A stretch of DNA of 44,104 nt from Paulinella micropora (GCA_009731375.1 BJOX01000374.1:467443-511546), one strand, 5' to 3'; counted from the first letter of the stretch, positions 36,301-44,104 are shown. Notes: generated by a model from the sequence alone, not told the origin. Made by a program: numbers and translations.

Positions 36301-39137
36301 ATCATAAGTACTAATCCGCCGTCCTTGGGATCTTTATAAATGATATCTTTGAGCGTATTAAACGCCTGCAAAGCCTCCTCATCCCACTTCTCAAAGTCTC
36401 CAAAATCAATCATCTTCTCCAGCTTAGCCCGAGTTGCACCCCAATCGGGTATGAACTGGCTGTAGTACTGTGCCATCGCAAGAAAAGAGTGTAACTCCGT
36501 GCGATTCTTTGGCAACTGTCTACTCATGATCTCCTCCCTCTTTTCGCGCGATATCGAGACCCTATTATGAGAAATCTCGTAACCCAAATACGTCACACTT
36601 GTCCTGGCAAGCTGACATTTCTTTAGGTTGCATTTCAGGCCAAAAGCTCCGATGCGCCTGAAGACATCTGACAAGTGATCGATATGCTCTTCCATTGTGT
36701 TAGAGTATACGATGATGTCATCGATGTAACAAAATGCATATTCTCCCGCCTTCTGTCCTCTCCTTCTCATAAAACCATCCTCCGACTGGTCGTCATATTG
36801 ACCGCTCAACATCTTCTGCATCGCCTTCTGAAAGAGCCCCGGGGCCTGTTTGAGTCCCATTGGAAGCACCTTCCACTGGTATATTTCCATACCCACAACG
36901 AATGCAGTCAGCCATCTGGATTTCTCGTCCAGTGGTATCTGCCAGAAGCCGTTCTTAAGGTCAATGACCGAATAGAATTTAGCATTCCGCAGCACCCTTC
37001 TGCCTTCTTCTAAGGTCGGCAGAGGATTTCTCTCTTCCTCTAGCACCTTATTCACACGGGCATAATTGATCGTCAAGCGCCATTCTCCTCCTGGCTTAGG
37101 GACGATTTTCGGTTGAGAGACAATTGGAGATGTAGATCTCTCAATAAAGTCCTCATCGAGCAACTGTCTCACATTCTCCTCCGCTATTTTTGCCTCATGT
37201 ATGCTCAAATTTGCCCTCCGTGGTGCCGGAGATGGCTCCGCACCCGGTATCTTGTAAATGACAGCAGTGAAGTCATCCGACTTTACACCACCTGCCCGAG
37301 GAGGGTCGAAAATTTCTCTGTACGCCTCCATCTTAGCTTTGAGAAACGCCTTCTCTCTCTCCGAACCCACTCCTTCTTCTAAAATTTTCCGCGCCGCCGC
37401 TTGGAAATCTTCCTCCGACATCTTCTTATGCTCCTTGAGGGGCGCTAAGTCCTCCTCCAAACTCAAATCTTCCTCGGACAAATCGTCTAGTCCCGTTCTT
37501 TCATACGTGACTGTGTCCGGCTCATCATCATGACCCAGCCCGACAAGCATATCAATAAGGTTCGCGTATTGTATCGGAGCCTTACGGGTGTAGAAACCAT
37601 CAAAGCATGTGAAAGCTTGAGGTATCAATTTCAACTTGTCCTGGGCTCTGAGCTTTTGCTTGTATGCACTGCTCTGCTCCCGAGACCCGAGTCGACAAGC
37701 CACCACTAACTGTTGCTTGCGAGAAGGAACAGGTATAGGATGATCAATAAGCCGGTCCCTTATCTCCTGTGCCCAGATCGCCTTCTCATTGTATGGCAGA
37801 ATGACAGTATACGGCTTGTTACTCTCAAATAGAGTCCGTAGACACTTTTTCACTTCAGTTAATGAGCGCGGCCAGGTAGGCACATCGCCCCAAAAGTTCG
37901 TGATAAAAGTTTTAATGTCATCCGCTGGAGTATCGGGGATACGCCCCTTCCTCCTTGGCACAAACGCCTCTCTCTTCTCATCTGACACCTTCGCATGGTA
38001 ACAGTAGCCATTAGTAATATGGACATCTGCCCCGCCACCTTCTGCGAATCTGGCCAACGACGGGCACTGTTTCGCAACACATATTATCTCCTCATTACGC
38101 GCTACGACTAAGTCATCAATAGACTTTCTGTCCCATGCGGGAATCGTAACCGTATACGCCTGCATCTCCGTCTCCCAATTGTCGGTCCAGGTCAGTTCCT
38201 CCGGCACTGTGACATAGGGGTGTACATAGGCTTCAGTTGCCTCATGTACGAAGGCCAACTTTTTCCTCTCCGTTGCTAGACTCAGCTCAAAAGCCTCGTA
38301 TGAGTCAGTAGCAGTCATCGGATTAATATCCTCCTCCTCTCCATTCTTCACTCCATAAATCACCCGCCGTGCGGCGCAATCGATCACAGCCCCCATCGTA
38401 GCCAATTGGTCATATGACAGCAGGATTGAACCGTGGTAATCGGAGACAACATAGAGGTCCGCACGATATACTCGACCGGATTTCAATTTGAAAATTAATG
38501 TGACGATGCCCGTAATTTCCGTACGGCTGCCTACCCCTTTTAGGGTCCCCTTTGTTTTTCTAATGTTTGTGTCCACCCATGTCCGGTGACTATTCAAAAA
38601 CTTCTGGCCGACAATATTAATATTCGCCATCGTATCATTACCAACTTTTAATGTGGTTTGTAAAGTTTCACAAAAGAGGTCAGTGTAGCATAGCGCGTCT
38701 GGTCTATGTAAACTAGCCGCTAGCACATGAATTTTTCGTTCTAGGGTTTTGAGTCTAAGCTCAAGTTCCTTGTCCTCTTCTCGTTCTCCCCCCTTTTCCG
38801 CCAACTTAACTTCTTGAGTCTCCGGGGCTTCCGGTATCTCGAGTGTCTTTTGGACAGAGTCTGGTACACCGAGTGTACTCGTGTCTATAGCAGAGACTAT
38901 TGAGTCCTTTGGCGGGGGTACGGTCCGCTGCTTCTTCGTAGGAGGAGACCTAGCCTTTGGTTTCGGCTTCCTCTCCTCCATCGCCTTCTTCGCCTTCCTA
39001 TTCGCATCATTTATCATATTAGCTCTCGAAGGATGAACTAGCAAGTGCTTACCTTGAGGCTTGTGAGGCTGTGTGCCTTCACCTTCACGTCTGGGAGGAA
39101 CGGAACCGTTCGTATCCTGTTCATCAACAGTAGGCAT
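33390..39137 (-). CDS. pol: pol polyprotein of copy 2 (1915 aa from first Met)
   Basis: Residues about 1-130: basic, Pro-rich, then a charged coiled coil. 160-255: pepsin-like retroviral protease region with DTMANINIV where DTG is expected, and a normal C-terminal ILLSYDQLATMGAVIDC. 270-640: region of unknown function (VPRRKGRIPDTPADDI; FDGFYTRKAPIQYA). 645-860: reverse transcriptase, with YSVIDLKNGFWQIPL, FCYIDDIIVYS (804-807 YIDD). 950-1070: RNase H (VVDTDAS). 1273-1315: integrase HHCC finger (AHNCPLLAHPG; CIPC). 1340-1445: catalytic core with D in HIDHVGP, D in CSDRGSDF, E in GKIERVHR. 1560-1620: GPY/F module (HWKGPYQIME). 1620-1915: long extension ending GGPPPGKGVRARRRRQ. Codons upstream of the Met are open to the gag UGA (39213-39215), so translation is likely by readthrough. 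Confidence 0.92.
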   Translation of the reverse strand: MPTVDEQDTNGSVPPRREGEGTQPHKPQGKHLLVHPSRANMINDANRKAKKAMEERKPKPKARSPPTKKQRTVPPPKDSIVSAIDTSTLGVPDSVQKTLEIPEAPETQEVKLAEKGGEREEDKELELRLKTLERKIHVLAASLHRPDALCYTDLFCETLQTTLKVGNDTMANINIVGQKFLNSHRTWVDTNIRKTKGTLKGVGSRTEITGIVTLIFKLKSGRVYRADLYVVSDYHGSILLSYDQLATMGAVIDCAARRVIYGVKNGEEEDINPMTATDSYEAFELSLATERKKLAFVHEATEAYVHPYVTVPEELTWTDNWETEMQAYTVTIPAWDRKSIDDLVVARNEEIICVAKQCPSLARFAEGGGADVHITNGYCYHAKVSDEKREAFVPRRKGRIPDTPADDIKTFITNFWGDVPTWPRSLTEVKKCLRTLFESNKPYTVILPYNEKAIWAQEIRDRLIDHPIPVPSRKQQLVVACRLGSREQSSAYKQKLRAQDKLKLIPQAFTCFDGFYTRKAPIQYANLIDMLVGLGHDDEPDTVTYERTGLDDLSEEDLSLEEDLAPLKEHKKMSEEDFQAAARKILEEGVGSEREKAFLKAKMEAYREIFDPPRAGGVKSDDFTAVIYKIPGAEPSPAPRRANLSIHEAKIAEENVRQLLDEDFIERSTSPIVSQPKIVPKPGGEWRLTINYARVNKVLEEERNPLPTLEEGRRVLRNAKFYSVIDLKNGFWQIPLDEKSRWLTAFVVGMEIYQWKVLPMGLKQAPGLFQKAMQKMLSGQYDDQSEDGFMRRRGQKAGEYAFCYIDDIIVYSNTMEEHIDHLSDVFRRIGAFGLKCNLKKCQLARTSVTYLGYEISHNRVSISREKREEIMSRQLPKNRTELHSFLAMAQYYSQFIPDWGATRAKLEKMIDFGDFEKWDEEALQAFNTLKDIIYKDPKDGGLVLMMPDFTKPFVVDTDASKFAIGAVLQQEDEEKKLRPIMFISRKLCAAERNYCTRQREALAVVWALKRLREYLWGGPLFTVRTDHHNLLWLMNHEQTGRLARWQAFLSCFNFTMVYLPGKRNVVADSLSRLEFQSEVSALVSSVEMMDLSTDKVYEVSHIEAMQMARGVRYDRTGLRYSPQGPEHGICCEAHVLEDAEWSYEAYENAKANIKEEEETTEVCTEPPQENRSELDEDPERVGVRLEDGTIHIASPTAWRQQQATDPEFKELITLYKNPNELKKTPQIKDQMKEMAWRDGLLWYKGQHGKFASQPDKWTLWVPEKLRRFIYVAAHNCPLLAHPGRQRTHWFIARRFWWKGMKEEIDREVDACIPCKTTKTPLKANFGLIGTFPLHAGMFEFLHIDHVGPFPESAEGYRYLLTAIDRATNYVWVVPVKDATGKTTAEALIDRIVSQIGVPRKICSDRGSDFNNEVIDRLSKYYGMKWQYVTAYNPRANGKIERVHRPLKASLKMYCMKKENQRAWVEAAPSFAFAMNCLPSSALGGARSSVSPYQLVYGREPNIPTSLLHPKDTWADEDELFGMRLRAKMEAEQIVAAHREAERRKTDAQGVRQAHLDQVRFQVGDIVLLYHPQVPKGVSSKLFTHWKGPYQIMEQMGPLNYKIRGRGKVQIVNVRRLIKYDPFLLEDESVEEALKRMKEDFKEVPPIQKEDTLEEENAYRAPVTEKEETEKESKEDSNRKSAAGTQSKAPIVRGGTKEKFTEAQRRRAQNDLIFDQPRKVARSTRATDVHGGGGEKDTNPNAGNVDIRHVRWKEGEAIAAIKWVRDAFYLLRPAESHVADDTLSDLYLMRAVAVPQTTRAARTSKRSLAAKTIQPVLHFWRSMDPVEDPKARQYLPVYKDAKNLETWDDTITLRDKDHTAWTIQSLPRGVLDIPFDLSLGAIPNKIWDILEESKFDLTFVGGPPPGKGVRARRRRQ

Positions 39138-39212
39138 AACTGTGACTGTCGGATTAAAAAGAACAGTTTTTATCTCCTTCTCTCTCTTCTTTTCCTCTCT
39201 CTTCTCCTCCCG

Positions 39213-39215
39213 TCA
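39213..39215 (-). promoter_or_regulatory. Predicted UGA readthrough site between gag and pol (copy 2)
   Basis: The - strand reads GTA GAC UGA CGG GAG, with the pol frame open immediately after and a purine-rich tract of about 45 bases following. UGA-CGG is one of the two type II readthrough contexts known from plant viruses and alphaviruses. Copy 1 has the other, UGA-CUA, at the same place (28402-28404). Confidence 0.6.
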
Positions 39216-41723
39216 GTCTACGACGACAACACGCTCACCTGAGCCGGTGTCTTCGTCTTGACGTCCCCCCTCCGTAGCGGTATAAGCTTGCTGGGGGTAG
39301 TTGGAGCTGGAACTGGTGCTATAATTCCAGTATCCGTGTCCTCTGGGAGGGCGCGCTGGGGTCCGTCCTCCCCTTCCACGAAAGCCTCGTCCTCGTGGTG
39401 CCGCCCCTCTTGGTGTCCCTCGGGACCCTCGTGACGATCCTCTCGTCTCTCCTCCTCCTCTAGTCGGCGCCTTTGATCGGCCCGATGTCTCTCTCTTCTC
39501 CCTTCTCTTCATTCTGTCAAGGAAGTAAATGATGGCCTCCCGGAACTCCGCATCCGAGACCATATTCGCATTCCACCTCCCCTCCTCCAACTCCTTCTTG
39601 TACATGGCGTACATGGTCTTTTTCATGCCTTCGAGCTCTCTAAGGAAAAGATTTCGCTGCCTATCATCAAGAGAGTCGTGGCTGAAGAGGCAATTGCCTA
39701 CTCCTTTCTGTGCCTCATGCTTACACGCCATGTATGAAAAATAGCGGTAGCACGGCGTCGGCTCATCTCTCCCCCTCTTGAGACCTGCCGTTCGAGTTGC
39801 ATGTGCTGCTTGAGCACCTCCAACCCCCTGTGTCGCGGCACTGGAGAATGACTCGGTGGCCGTGTCCAATTCGGAACACGCGTCGAGCACCTCCTTGAAC
39901 AGGTCGCCCGGCGGAGTAGCCGCTACAGTCCTCTCGTATATATTCGTTTCTAAAAAATCCGCCGTCTTCACCGCCGTGAAGGTCGGACAGGACTGTATGA
40001 TCCTTGCGAGCTTGCTCGGGTGTCGTGTACACAAAGCACTCAGGAAGTACAAAATGATAGACTTCCGGCTATAAAAGAGCCCGTACTTGGCGCTGACCTC
40101 AGTGAGGATCGCTGCCAACCTCGTGCCAATGCCCAGCCCTTCGTTCACCTCTTGAAAAATCTCAAACCCAATCAAAGTACCAGTGCACAGGTGCTGATAC
40201 CCATGAGTTTTAAAGTATTGCAAGAGGACGGCAACTGGCACCGTGCATTGCAGGTCTGAGGCTGCTCTCCTAGCCGCCACCTCTACCGCTCTCATCGCCT
40301 TGTACTCCCCAACATCAAACCCTTGTGTGATGATTGATGGGTCCAACAAGGTGTACAACGCCTCATACTCCTGTGTTTCGTCCGTTGGATGCTGCTTCAT
40401 ACAAGCATCAATTCTTCTGAGCTTGTCTCGAAGGTTCGCATCCGTGTCCTTCTGACTCGCTGTCTCTGCATACAGCGTCAGAGCAGTGGCATCGGACTTT
40501 GTATATTTTTGGAAGGCCTGTATGATAGCCTGTCTGTCCTTTTTGTCATTACTGTTGACAATAACAGTGGTAGGCGCTGAGCTAGTCGCAGGGGCCGAAG
40601 GGGCTGTGTGGGCTGACGGGGCGGAGCGGCCCGAGGGAGCCATATAAGATCCAGAGGAATATTTCGGTCCCTTTGTTCCCGCCGCCTTGGCTAATGCAAT
40701 CTTTGCCTCCATCTCCTTCTTTTCTTTCTCAGCCGCTAGCTCTTTGATATACAGCTCTTGGGCATGATGAAAAAAAGACAGGATCTCAGCTGCCTTCCGA
40801 AGGAACAAGGCCTTCTCCGCCAACTCCTTCTCTCCCGCTTTATTGGTGGGGGGTGGTGCGGCCGTCCCCTCCAAGATCGTATGATCCTTCGTGAAGACCC
40901 ACCTCTTCCATGCGTCATCCTTCACCAAGGCCGCATGCAGCTTCTTCATCCTCGTCACCCCTCCAGCTTCGCCTTCTATTTCCCTCAGGGCCGGGTGAAG
41001 GTCCCTGCCAAACTGGGTGTGTTGGAGTTTACCCAGGTCCACTAACTTGGCCTCCATAAGTTTCAGAGACACATCCATGACATTGATCTGTCCTTTTGGA
41101 TTCCTGAACTTAAACTCCTTTTCCACTCTCTTTATTGAATCAATGTCCTGACCAGGATCGAGCAACCTAGCCAGTGCTCTTGTGTTCCATGGCAGCACAG
41201 TCTTTCCAGTCTGGTACTCAAAGAGTATAGCACACTCAAACACTGTCCATGAGAGGTCGAGTAGCTCCAGTAAAGACATATTGTCCCCAAATGAGACATG
41301 TTGCACCTGTAACTGTGCACCGTCGTCTCTGAGGAATTCTGCCAGAGGCAGAGCTTGCCTTGGGAGAGGGTAACAGATGTCCTCCTTCTTCAAGGGTTGT
41401 CCCCATCGCATTTCTTGGGGAATGTATAGCCATTTATAGGCCTCATCCTTCCCTTTCTTCTCCTCAAACTCCTTCTTACTTAGTTTGCCATATTCGGCCA
41501 CAAACCTCGCTTCCTCTCCTCCCTTCTGCTCCTCCTCGACTTCCTCTGCTCCTCCTGTGTCAAAGGAAGGCGCAGTAAAAAATTGATTCTCTGCTCCTCC
41601 TGTGTCAAAGGAAGGTGCCAGATCTCCTCCTTCTGCATGAGAGTCAACGAACTCCTCTTCGTTTCCTGGGGTTCGCTCACTCTCCCCCCCTCCTTCCTGC
41701 CAGTCTTCAGACCTAGTAGACAT
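39213..41723 (-). CDS. gag: gag of copy 2 (836 aa) with CCCH finger and RGG box
   Basis: ATG 41723. Residues 1-70: acidic and disordered, with a duplicated APSFDTGGAE unit. About 90-640: helical capsid-like region with a Lys/Glu helix (KELAAEKEKKEMEAKIALAK), a Ser/Ala/Pro linker, and a segment GYQHLCTGTLIGFEIF shared almost exactly with copy 1. 658-682: C-x8-C-x10-C-x3-H finger (CYRYFSYMAC, then C678 and H682). 760-800: Arg/Gly-rich RGG box, then a Ser/Tyr stretch. The protein should form the particle shell and bind RNA through the finger and RGG region instead of a CCHC knuckle. It is much longer than the usual Ty3 gag. The stop is UGA in a readthrough context, in frame with pol. Confidence 0.8.
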   Translation of the reverse strand: MSTRSEDWQEGGGESERTPGNEEEFVDSHAEGGDLAPSFDTGGAENQFFTAPSFDTGGAEEVEEEQKGGEEARFVAEYGKLSKKEFEEKKGKDEAYKWLYIPQEMRWGQPLKKEDICYPLPRQALPLAEFLRDDGAQLQVQHVSFGDNMSLLELLDLSWTVFECAILFEYQTGKTVLPWNTRALARLLDPGQDIDSIKRVEKEFKFRNPKGQINVMDVSLKLMEAKLVDLGKLQHTQFGRDLHPALREIEGEAGGVTRMKKLHAALVKDDAWKRWVFTKDHTILEGTAAPPPTNKAGEKELAEKALFLRKAAEILSFFHHAQELYIKELAAEKEKKEMEAKIALAKAAGTKGPKYSSGSYMAPSGRSAPSAHTAPSAPATSSAPTTVIVNSNDKKDRQAIIQAFQKYTKSDATALTLYAETASQKDTDANLRDKLRRIDACMKQHPTDETQEYEALYTLLDPSIITQGFDVGEYKAMRAVEVAARRAASDLQCTVPVAVLLQYFKTHGYQHLCTGTLIGFEIFQEVNEGLGIGTRLAAILTEVSAKYGLFYSRKSIILYFLSALCTRHPSKLARIIQSCPTFTAVKTADFLETNIYERTVAATPPGDLFKEVLDACSELDTATESFSSAATQGVGGAQAAHATRTAGLKRGRDEPTPCYRYFSYMACKHEAQKGVGNCLFSHDSLDDRQRNLFLRELEGMKKTMYAMYKKELEEGRWNANMVSDAEFREAIIYFLDRMKRREKRETSGRSKAPTRGGGETRGSSRGSRGTPRGAAPRGRGFRGRGGRTPARPPRGHGYWNYSTSSSSNYPQQAYTATEGGRQDEDTGSGERVVVVD

Positions 41724-42473
41724 GGATGCTGAAGGAATACGGATGAGACAGAGTTGTTTCTACCCAGTAATTGCTCTGTTCGTCTATGAGGAACGAATAG
41801 AGAGAAAAAACGAAAAGACAGTATAGAGAGAGAGCGTCTCACCTCTATGTCTTATGTGTTTTTTTTTTTTTTTTTTGTGAGAAAGAAGTAATCTGTACGA
41901 CTTTCTCTGAAAATTTGATCTCCTTCTCCACTCCTCTTTTCTTTTTCTCTTTTTGTTGTTGTATCTGTTATGAGGTACGAGGACCTATGTACAGATAATG
42001 TCAAAGAGGCTAGAGAAGCACTCCTTGAGAAGTCGACTTGTCGTCTGACACTTGTTCAGACCTATTGTCGAAAGACAGTCAGAGATTTGCAAAAATACTC
42101 TGATGTGTGTGGTTTGAGAGGCAACAAAGTGCACAGACTTGAAAGGTAGAGTACTACGCTCGTGTCCTTCAAGTTTGTTTGTATCTGTGAGTGTTTGTTT
42201 GTACGTCTGTTGACCTACTCTGTCTCTGTCTCAAGAGAGAACAAAAGAACAGCTACGAGGTCTGGTGTCTGGCCTCCTTGTGAGGACACAGATACAGGCT
42301 GTGGAGAGGGTACTGAGACACCTACTCACAAACGCCTAGACGTCTAGTTTTGCAAAAAGAGCTGTGTGGGGATGTGCTGGAGTATTTGTTTTTTGGAACA
42401 CCTACTCAGAAGAGATAGGTCTGTCCAATTTTTCTTTCTGCTGTTCCAAAAACAAGCCAGAAAAGAAATCAGC
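41724..42473 (-). other. 5' leader of copy 2
   Basis: About 750 untranslated bases between the primer-binding site and gag. It includes a long T-run (41861-41876 on +). I see no gene; several short upstream frames have no recognisable features. Confidence 0.5.
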
Positions 42474-42491
42474 CTTGTGCTGGTGACTCCA
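42474..42491 (-). promoter_or_regulatory. Primer-binding site of copy 2
   Basis: One base after the LTR end, the - strand reads TGGAGTCACCAGCACAAG. TGG pairs with a tRNA CCA end. Only TGGAGTC is shared with copy 1, so either different tRNAs are used or priming depends on 7-8 bases. Confidence 0.55.
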
Positions 42492-42492
42492 A

Positions 42493-42739
42493 TGTTACAA
42501 TCCCCGAAGATAGCTCAATAAAAAGTCGGTAATACAACCAGACACAAATCCCCAAAAGAGAATGATGTCTCGTTATATTAGCTCAGTGAAGCCGAAAAGA
42601 AAACGGCAACAGACCAAGGTTAAAATGGCATTAGGTCAAATCCGGCCAAACGATATTGAAAATAATGGGAAAAAACTAGGTGCACCTGACATCAGAAAAA
42701 GGGTACTTTTTACCGGCTATCCGGGGGGTGATGCCTACA
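42493..42739 (-). repeat. 5' LTR of copy 2 (247 bp)
   Basis: Partner of 32348-32594 with one visible difference. It is followed on the + strand by CAACGCGTCTCG, where CAAC repeats the four bases before 32348 and GCGTCTCG resumes the satellite. Confidence 0.9.
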
Positions 42740-43045
42740 CAACGCGTCTCGATCCTCTATCGAATTCTTGTGTCGGAAGTTGCGAGCACCTTCGGTGCGC
42801 ATTTCAAAATTTCAAACATCAAGAACTCACCAAAAAGTCTGAGCAGGACAGGCTTGTCTACTAGTATTATTATCAGCAGATGATTTTCAAAAAATCCTAG
42901 CGAGTGCAATACTTGAGTTTTTTCGGAAATATTTTTTTCATTCTACTCGTCTGGATGAGCTCTATCAAATTCTTGTGTCGGAAGTTGCGAGCACCTTCGG
43001 GGCGCATGTCAAAATTAAAAAAAAAAAAACACTGAACTCACCACA
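42740..43045 (+). repeat. Satellite monomers S2 (rest) and S3
   Basis: S2 continues from CAACGCGTCTCG through TCTTGTGTCGGAAGTTGCG to about 42833. S3 begins AAAGTCTGAGCAGGACAGG (42834) and ends near CACCACAAG (about 43045). With 31937-32347 this makes three tandem monomers of about 210-290 bases. Confidence 0.75.
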
Positions 43046-43829
43046 AGCTTTTTTTTTCTGCTGCTAAAAATGAAGCAGGCAGGGTGAAAATGTTCCATGC
43101 ACAAAGAAAATAAAACGCAAAACCCTGTTGAAATGACAAAAAAATTAACGTGGTGGGAGAATCCTTGCAGTTTTTTGACTGGCAAGCATAAATATTTGCG
43201 TTAGCCACCCCCACGCAAAAGCCTCTGTCTTTTTTGAAAAGTCTGTCCGTTGATTTTTTAGCTCAGACGGGATGACTTTGAGGTTATCGTTTGTAGGAAC
43301 GCGAGGTCGGATTGAGGAGCGGTTGACACCATTCGAAAGCGGATGAGACGTAGATTCAAGTTATATTACACAATTTTCATGTTGAAAAGTCAAGATGGTG
43401 AGAAGAAAATAATTTTTAAAATTTAACATCTTAATTTCATAAATACAAAATTACTTTGAAAAACTAAGAACTCGAAGCGAAATCAAGAATTTTACAGCAG
43501 ATTTCGATTAATCTTAGTAAAAGAACTCATGCTATTTCTATTGTATTATTTTCAGAAGAATCGGATGTGCGTAACCTACTTGAATATTTTTTCAAAAATG
43601 AAATGATTTTCTAGTAAGAAACCAAGATTAATATTAAATTAATTTTCAAGTTTAACAAACTGCAGTCCAGACCAAGCTCGAAATTGAAATTAAGTGTATT
43701 CTTCAATAATAACTTGAAAAATCTTTCTGAATAGGTTTTACTGATTATTAAAGAACGATACTTGCTCAGTGACACTAGTATTAATAGATAGCAAATTTGA
43801 CTATAATATTATATTACTGTAGCAGTCAA
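43046..43829. other. AT-rich host DNA without visible gene
   Basis: About 780 bases with no convincing reading frame, RNA gene or repeat beyond A/T runs. It separates the satellite from the telomere-like array. Confidence 0.6.
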
Positions 43830-44104
43830 CAACCCTAACAACCCTAACAACAACAAGAACAACAACAACAACAACGCTAACAACAACAAGAACAACAACA
43901 ACCCTAACAACAACAACAACAACAACAACCCTAACAACAACAACAACAACAACCCTAACAACCCTAACAACCCTAACAACAACAACAACCCTAACAACAA
44001 CCCTAACAACAACAACTCTAACAACAACCCTAACAACCCTAACAACAACAACAACAACAACCCTAACAACCCTAACAACCCTAACAACAACAACAACAAC
44101 AACC
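43830..44104. repeat. Telomere-like CCCTAACAA / CAA array
   Basis: AACCCTAACAACCCTAACAA units alternate irregularly with runs of CAA (and a few AAGAAC) to the end of the window. On the other strand this is TTAGGG separated by TTG or (TTG)n. It could be a degenerate subtelomeric or telomeric array, or an internal minisatellite. The window end prevents deciding. Confidence 0.75.

Larger units (their letters stand above)
32348..42739 (-). mobile_element. Intact Ty3/gypsy LTR retroelement copy 2 (10.4 kb)
   Basis: LTRs at 32348-32594 and 42493-42739 (247 bp each). Order on the - strand: 5' LTR, primer-binding site, leader, gag, UGA, pol, 3' tail, polypurine tract, 3' LTR. Both main frames are open. 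Flanking CAAC on both sides is the 4-bp target duplication; removing the element restores a continuous satellite monomer. I see one difference between the two LTRs, so insertion was recent. Integrase after RT/RNase H places it in Ty3/gypsy (Metaviridae type). Confidence 0.9.

Noticed and set aside
43809-44102. 97-aa poly-leucine/glycine frame on the - strand
   Set aside because: It is a translation of the TTG/TTAGGG repeat array, not a gene.
43830-44104. CRISPR array
   Set aside because: Units are very short, irregular and without unique spacers, in clearly eukaryotic context.

Overview
The window is eukaryotic mobile DNA: a degraded Polinton/Maverick (an integrated virus-like DNA transposon) broken up by Ty3/gypsy LTR retrotransposons and ending in host satellite and telomere-like repeats. 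The Polinton is AT-rich, uses standard stop codons and has the hallmark gene set: protein-primed family B DNA polymerase, retroviral-type (rve) integrase, FtsK/HerA-type packaging ATPase, adenovirus-type cysteine protease, double-jelly-roll major capsid protein and penton-type minor capsid protein. The retroelements are clearly more GC-rich. The host cannot be named from the sequence. TTAGGG-type units at the right end would fit many fungi, animals and protists.

Layout. 1-570: 3' tail and 3' LTR of a first retroelement (copy 0, + strand), cut by the window edge. 572-694: left Polinton terminal inverted repeat (TIR). 716-9971: Polinton genes: a small coiled-coil gene, polymerase, two related DUF3820-like genes (all +), then a structural protein, major capsid, minor capsid and the C-terminal part of the protease (all -). 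9972-11153: 3' end of a retroelement (end of pol, untranslated tail, 3' LTR; +). 11154-11369: right TIR, followed by a tRNA-like sequence. 11677-22711: remaining Polinton genes: two unknown small genes, integrase, a basic protein, a tail-fibre-like protein with a peptidase S74 chaperone, small membrane proteins, ATPase, a basic core-like protein, and a coiled-coil protein running into the N-terminal part of the protease. 22712-31880: retroelement copy 1 (- strand, broken gag and pol). 31937-32347 and 42740-43045: satellite monomers. 32348-42739: retroelement copy 2 (- strand), intact, with almost identical 247-bp LTRs and a 4-bp target duplication, inserted in the satellite. 43830-44104: telomere-like CCCTAA/CAA array.

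Three points stand out. (1) The protease gene and the copy 1 pol gene are each split in two, and the halves are exchanged between about 9972 and about 22711. One 12.7-kb inversion explains both, and it also reunites the two 218-bp LTRs of copy 1 with matching 4-bp target duplications. (2) At least five composite hairpin elements lie at Polinton gene ends. Their stem arms differ in sequence but stay complementary, which points to selected RNA or DNA structures, perhaps transcript 3'-end signals like the hairpins of giant viruses and virophages. (3) In both retroelements gag and pol are in the same frame, separated by one UGA, in the contexts UGA-CUA and UGA-CGG, the two known type II readthrough contexts. 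This suggests Gag-Pol is made by stop-codon readthrough.

Most Polinton genes carry frameshifts or stops while copy 2 is open throughout, so the Polinton looks old and inactive. Uneven assembly polishing, better for high-copy elements, is a possible alternative for some single-base shifts.
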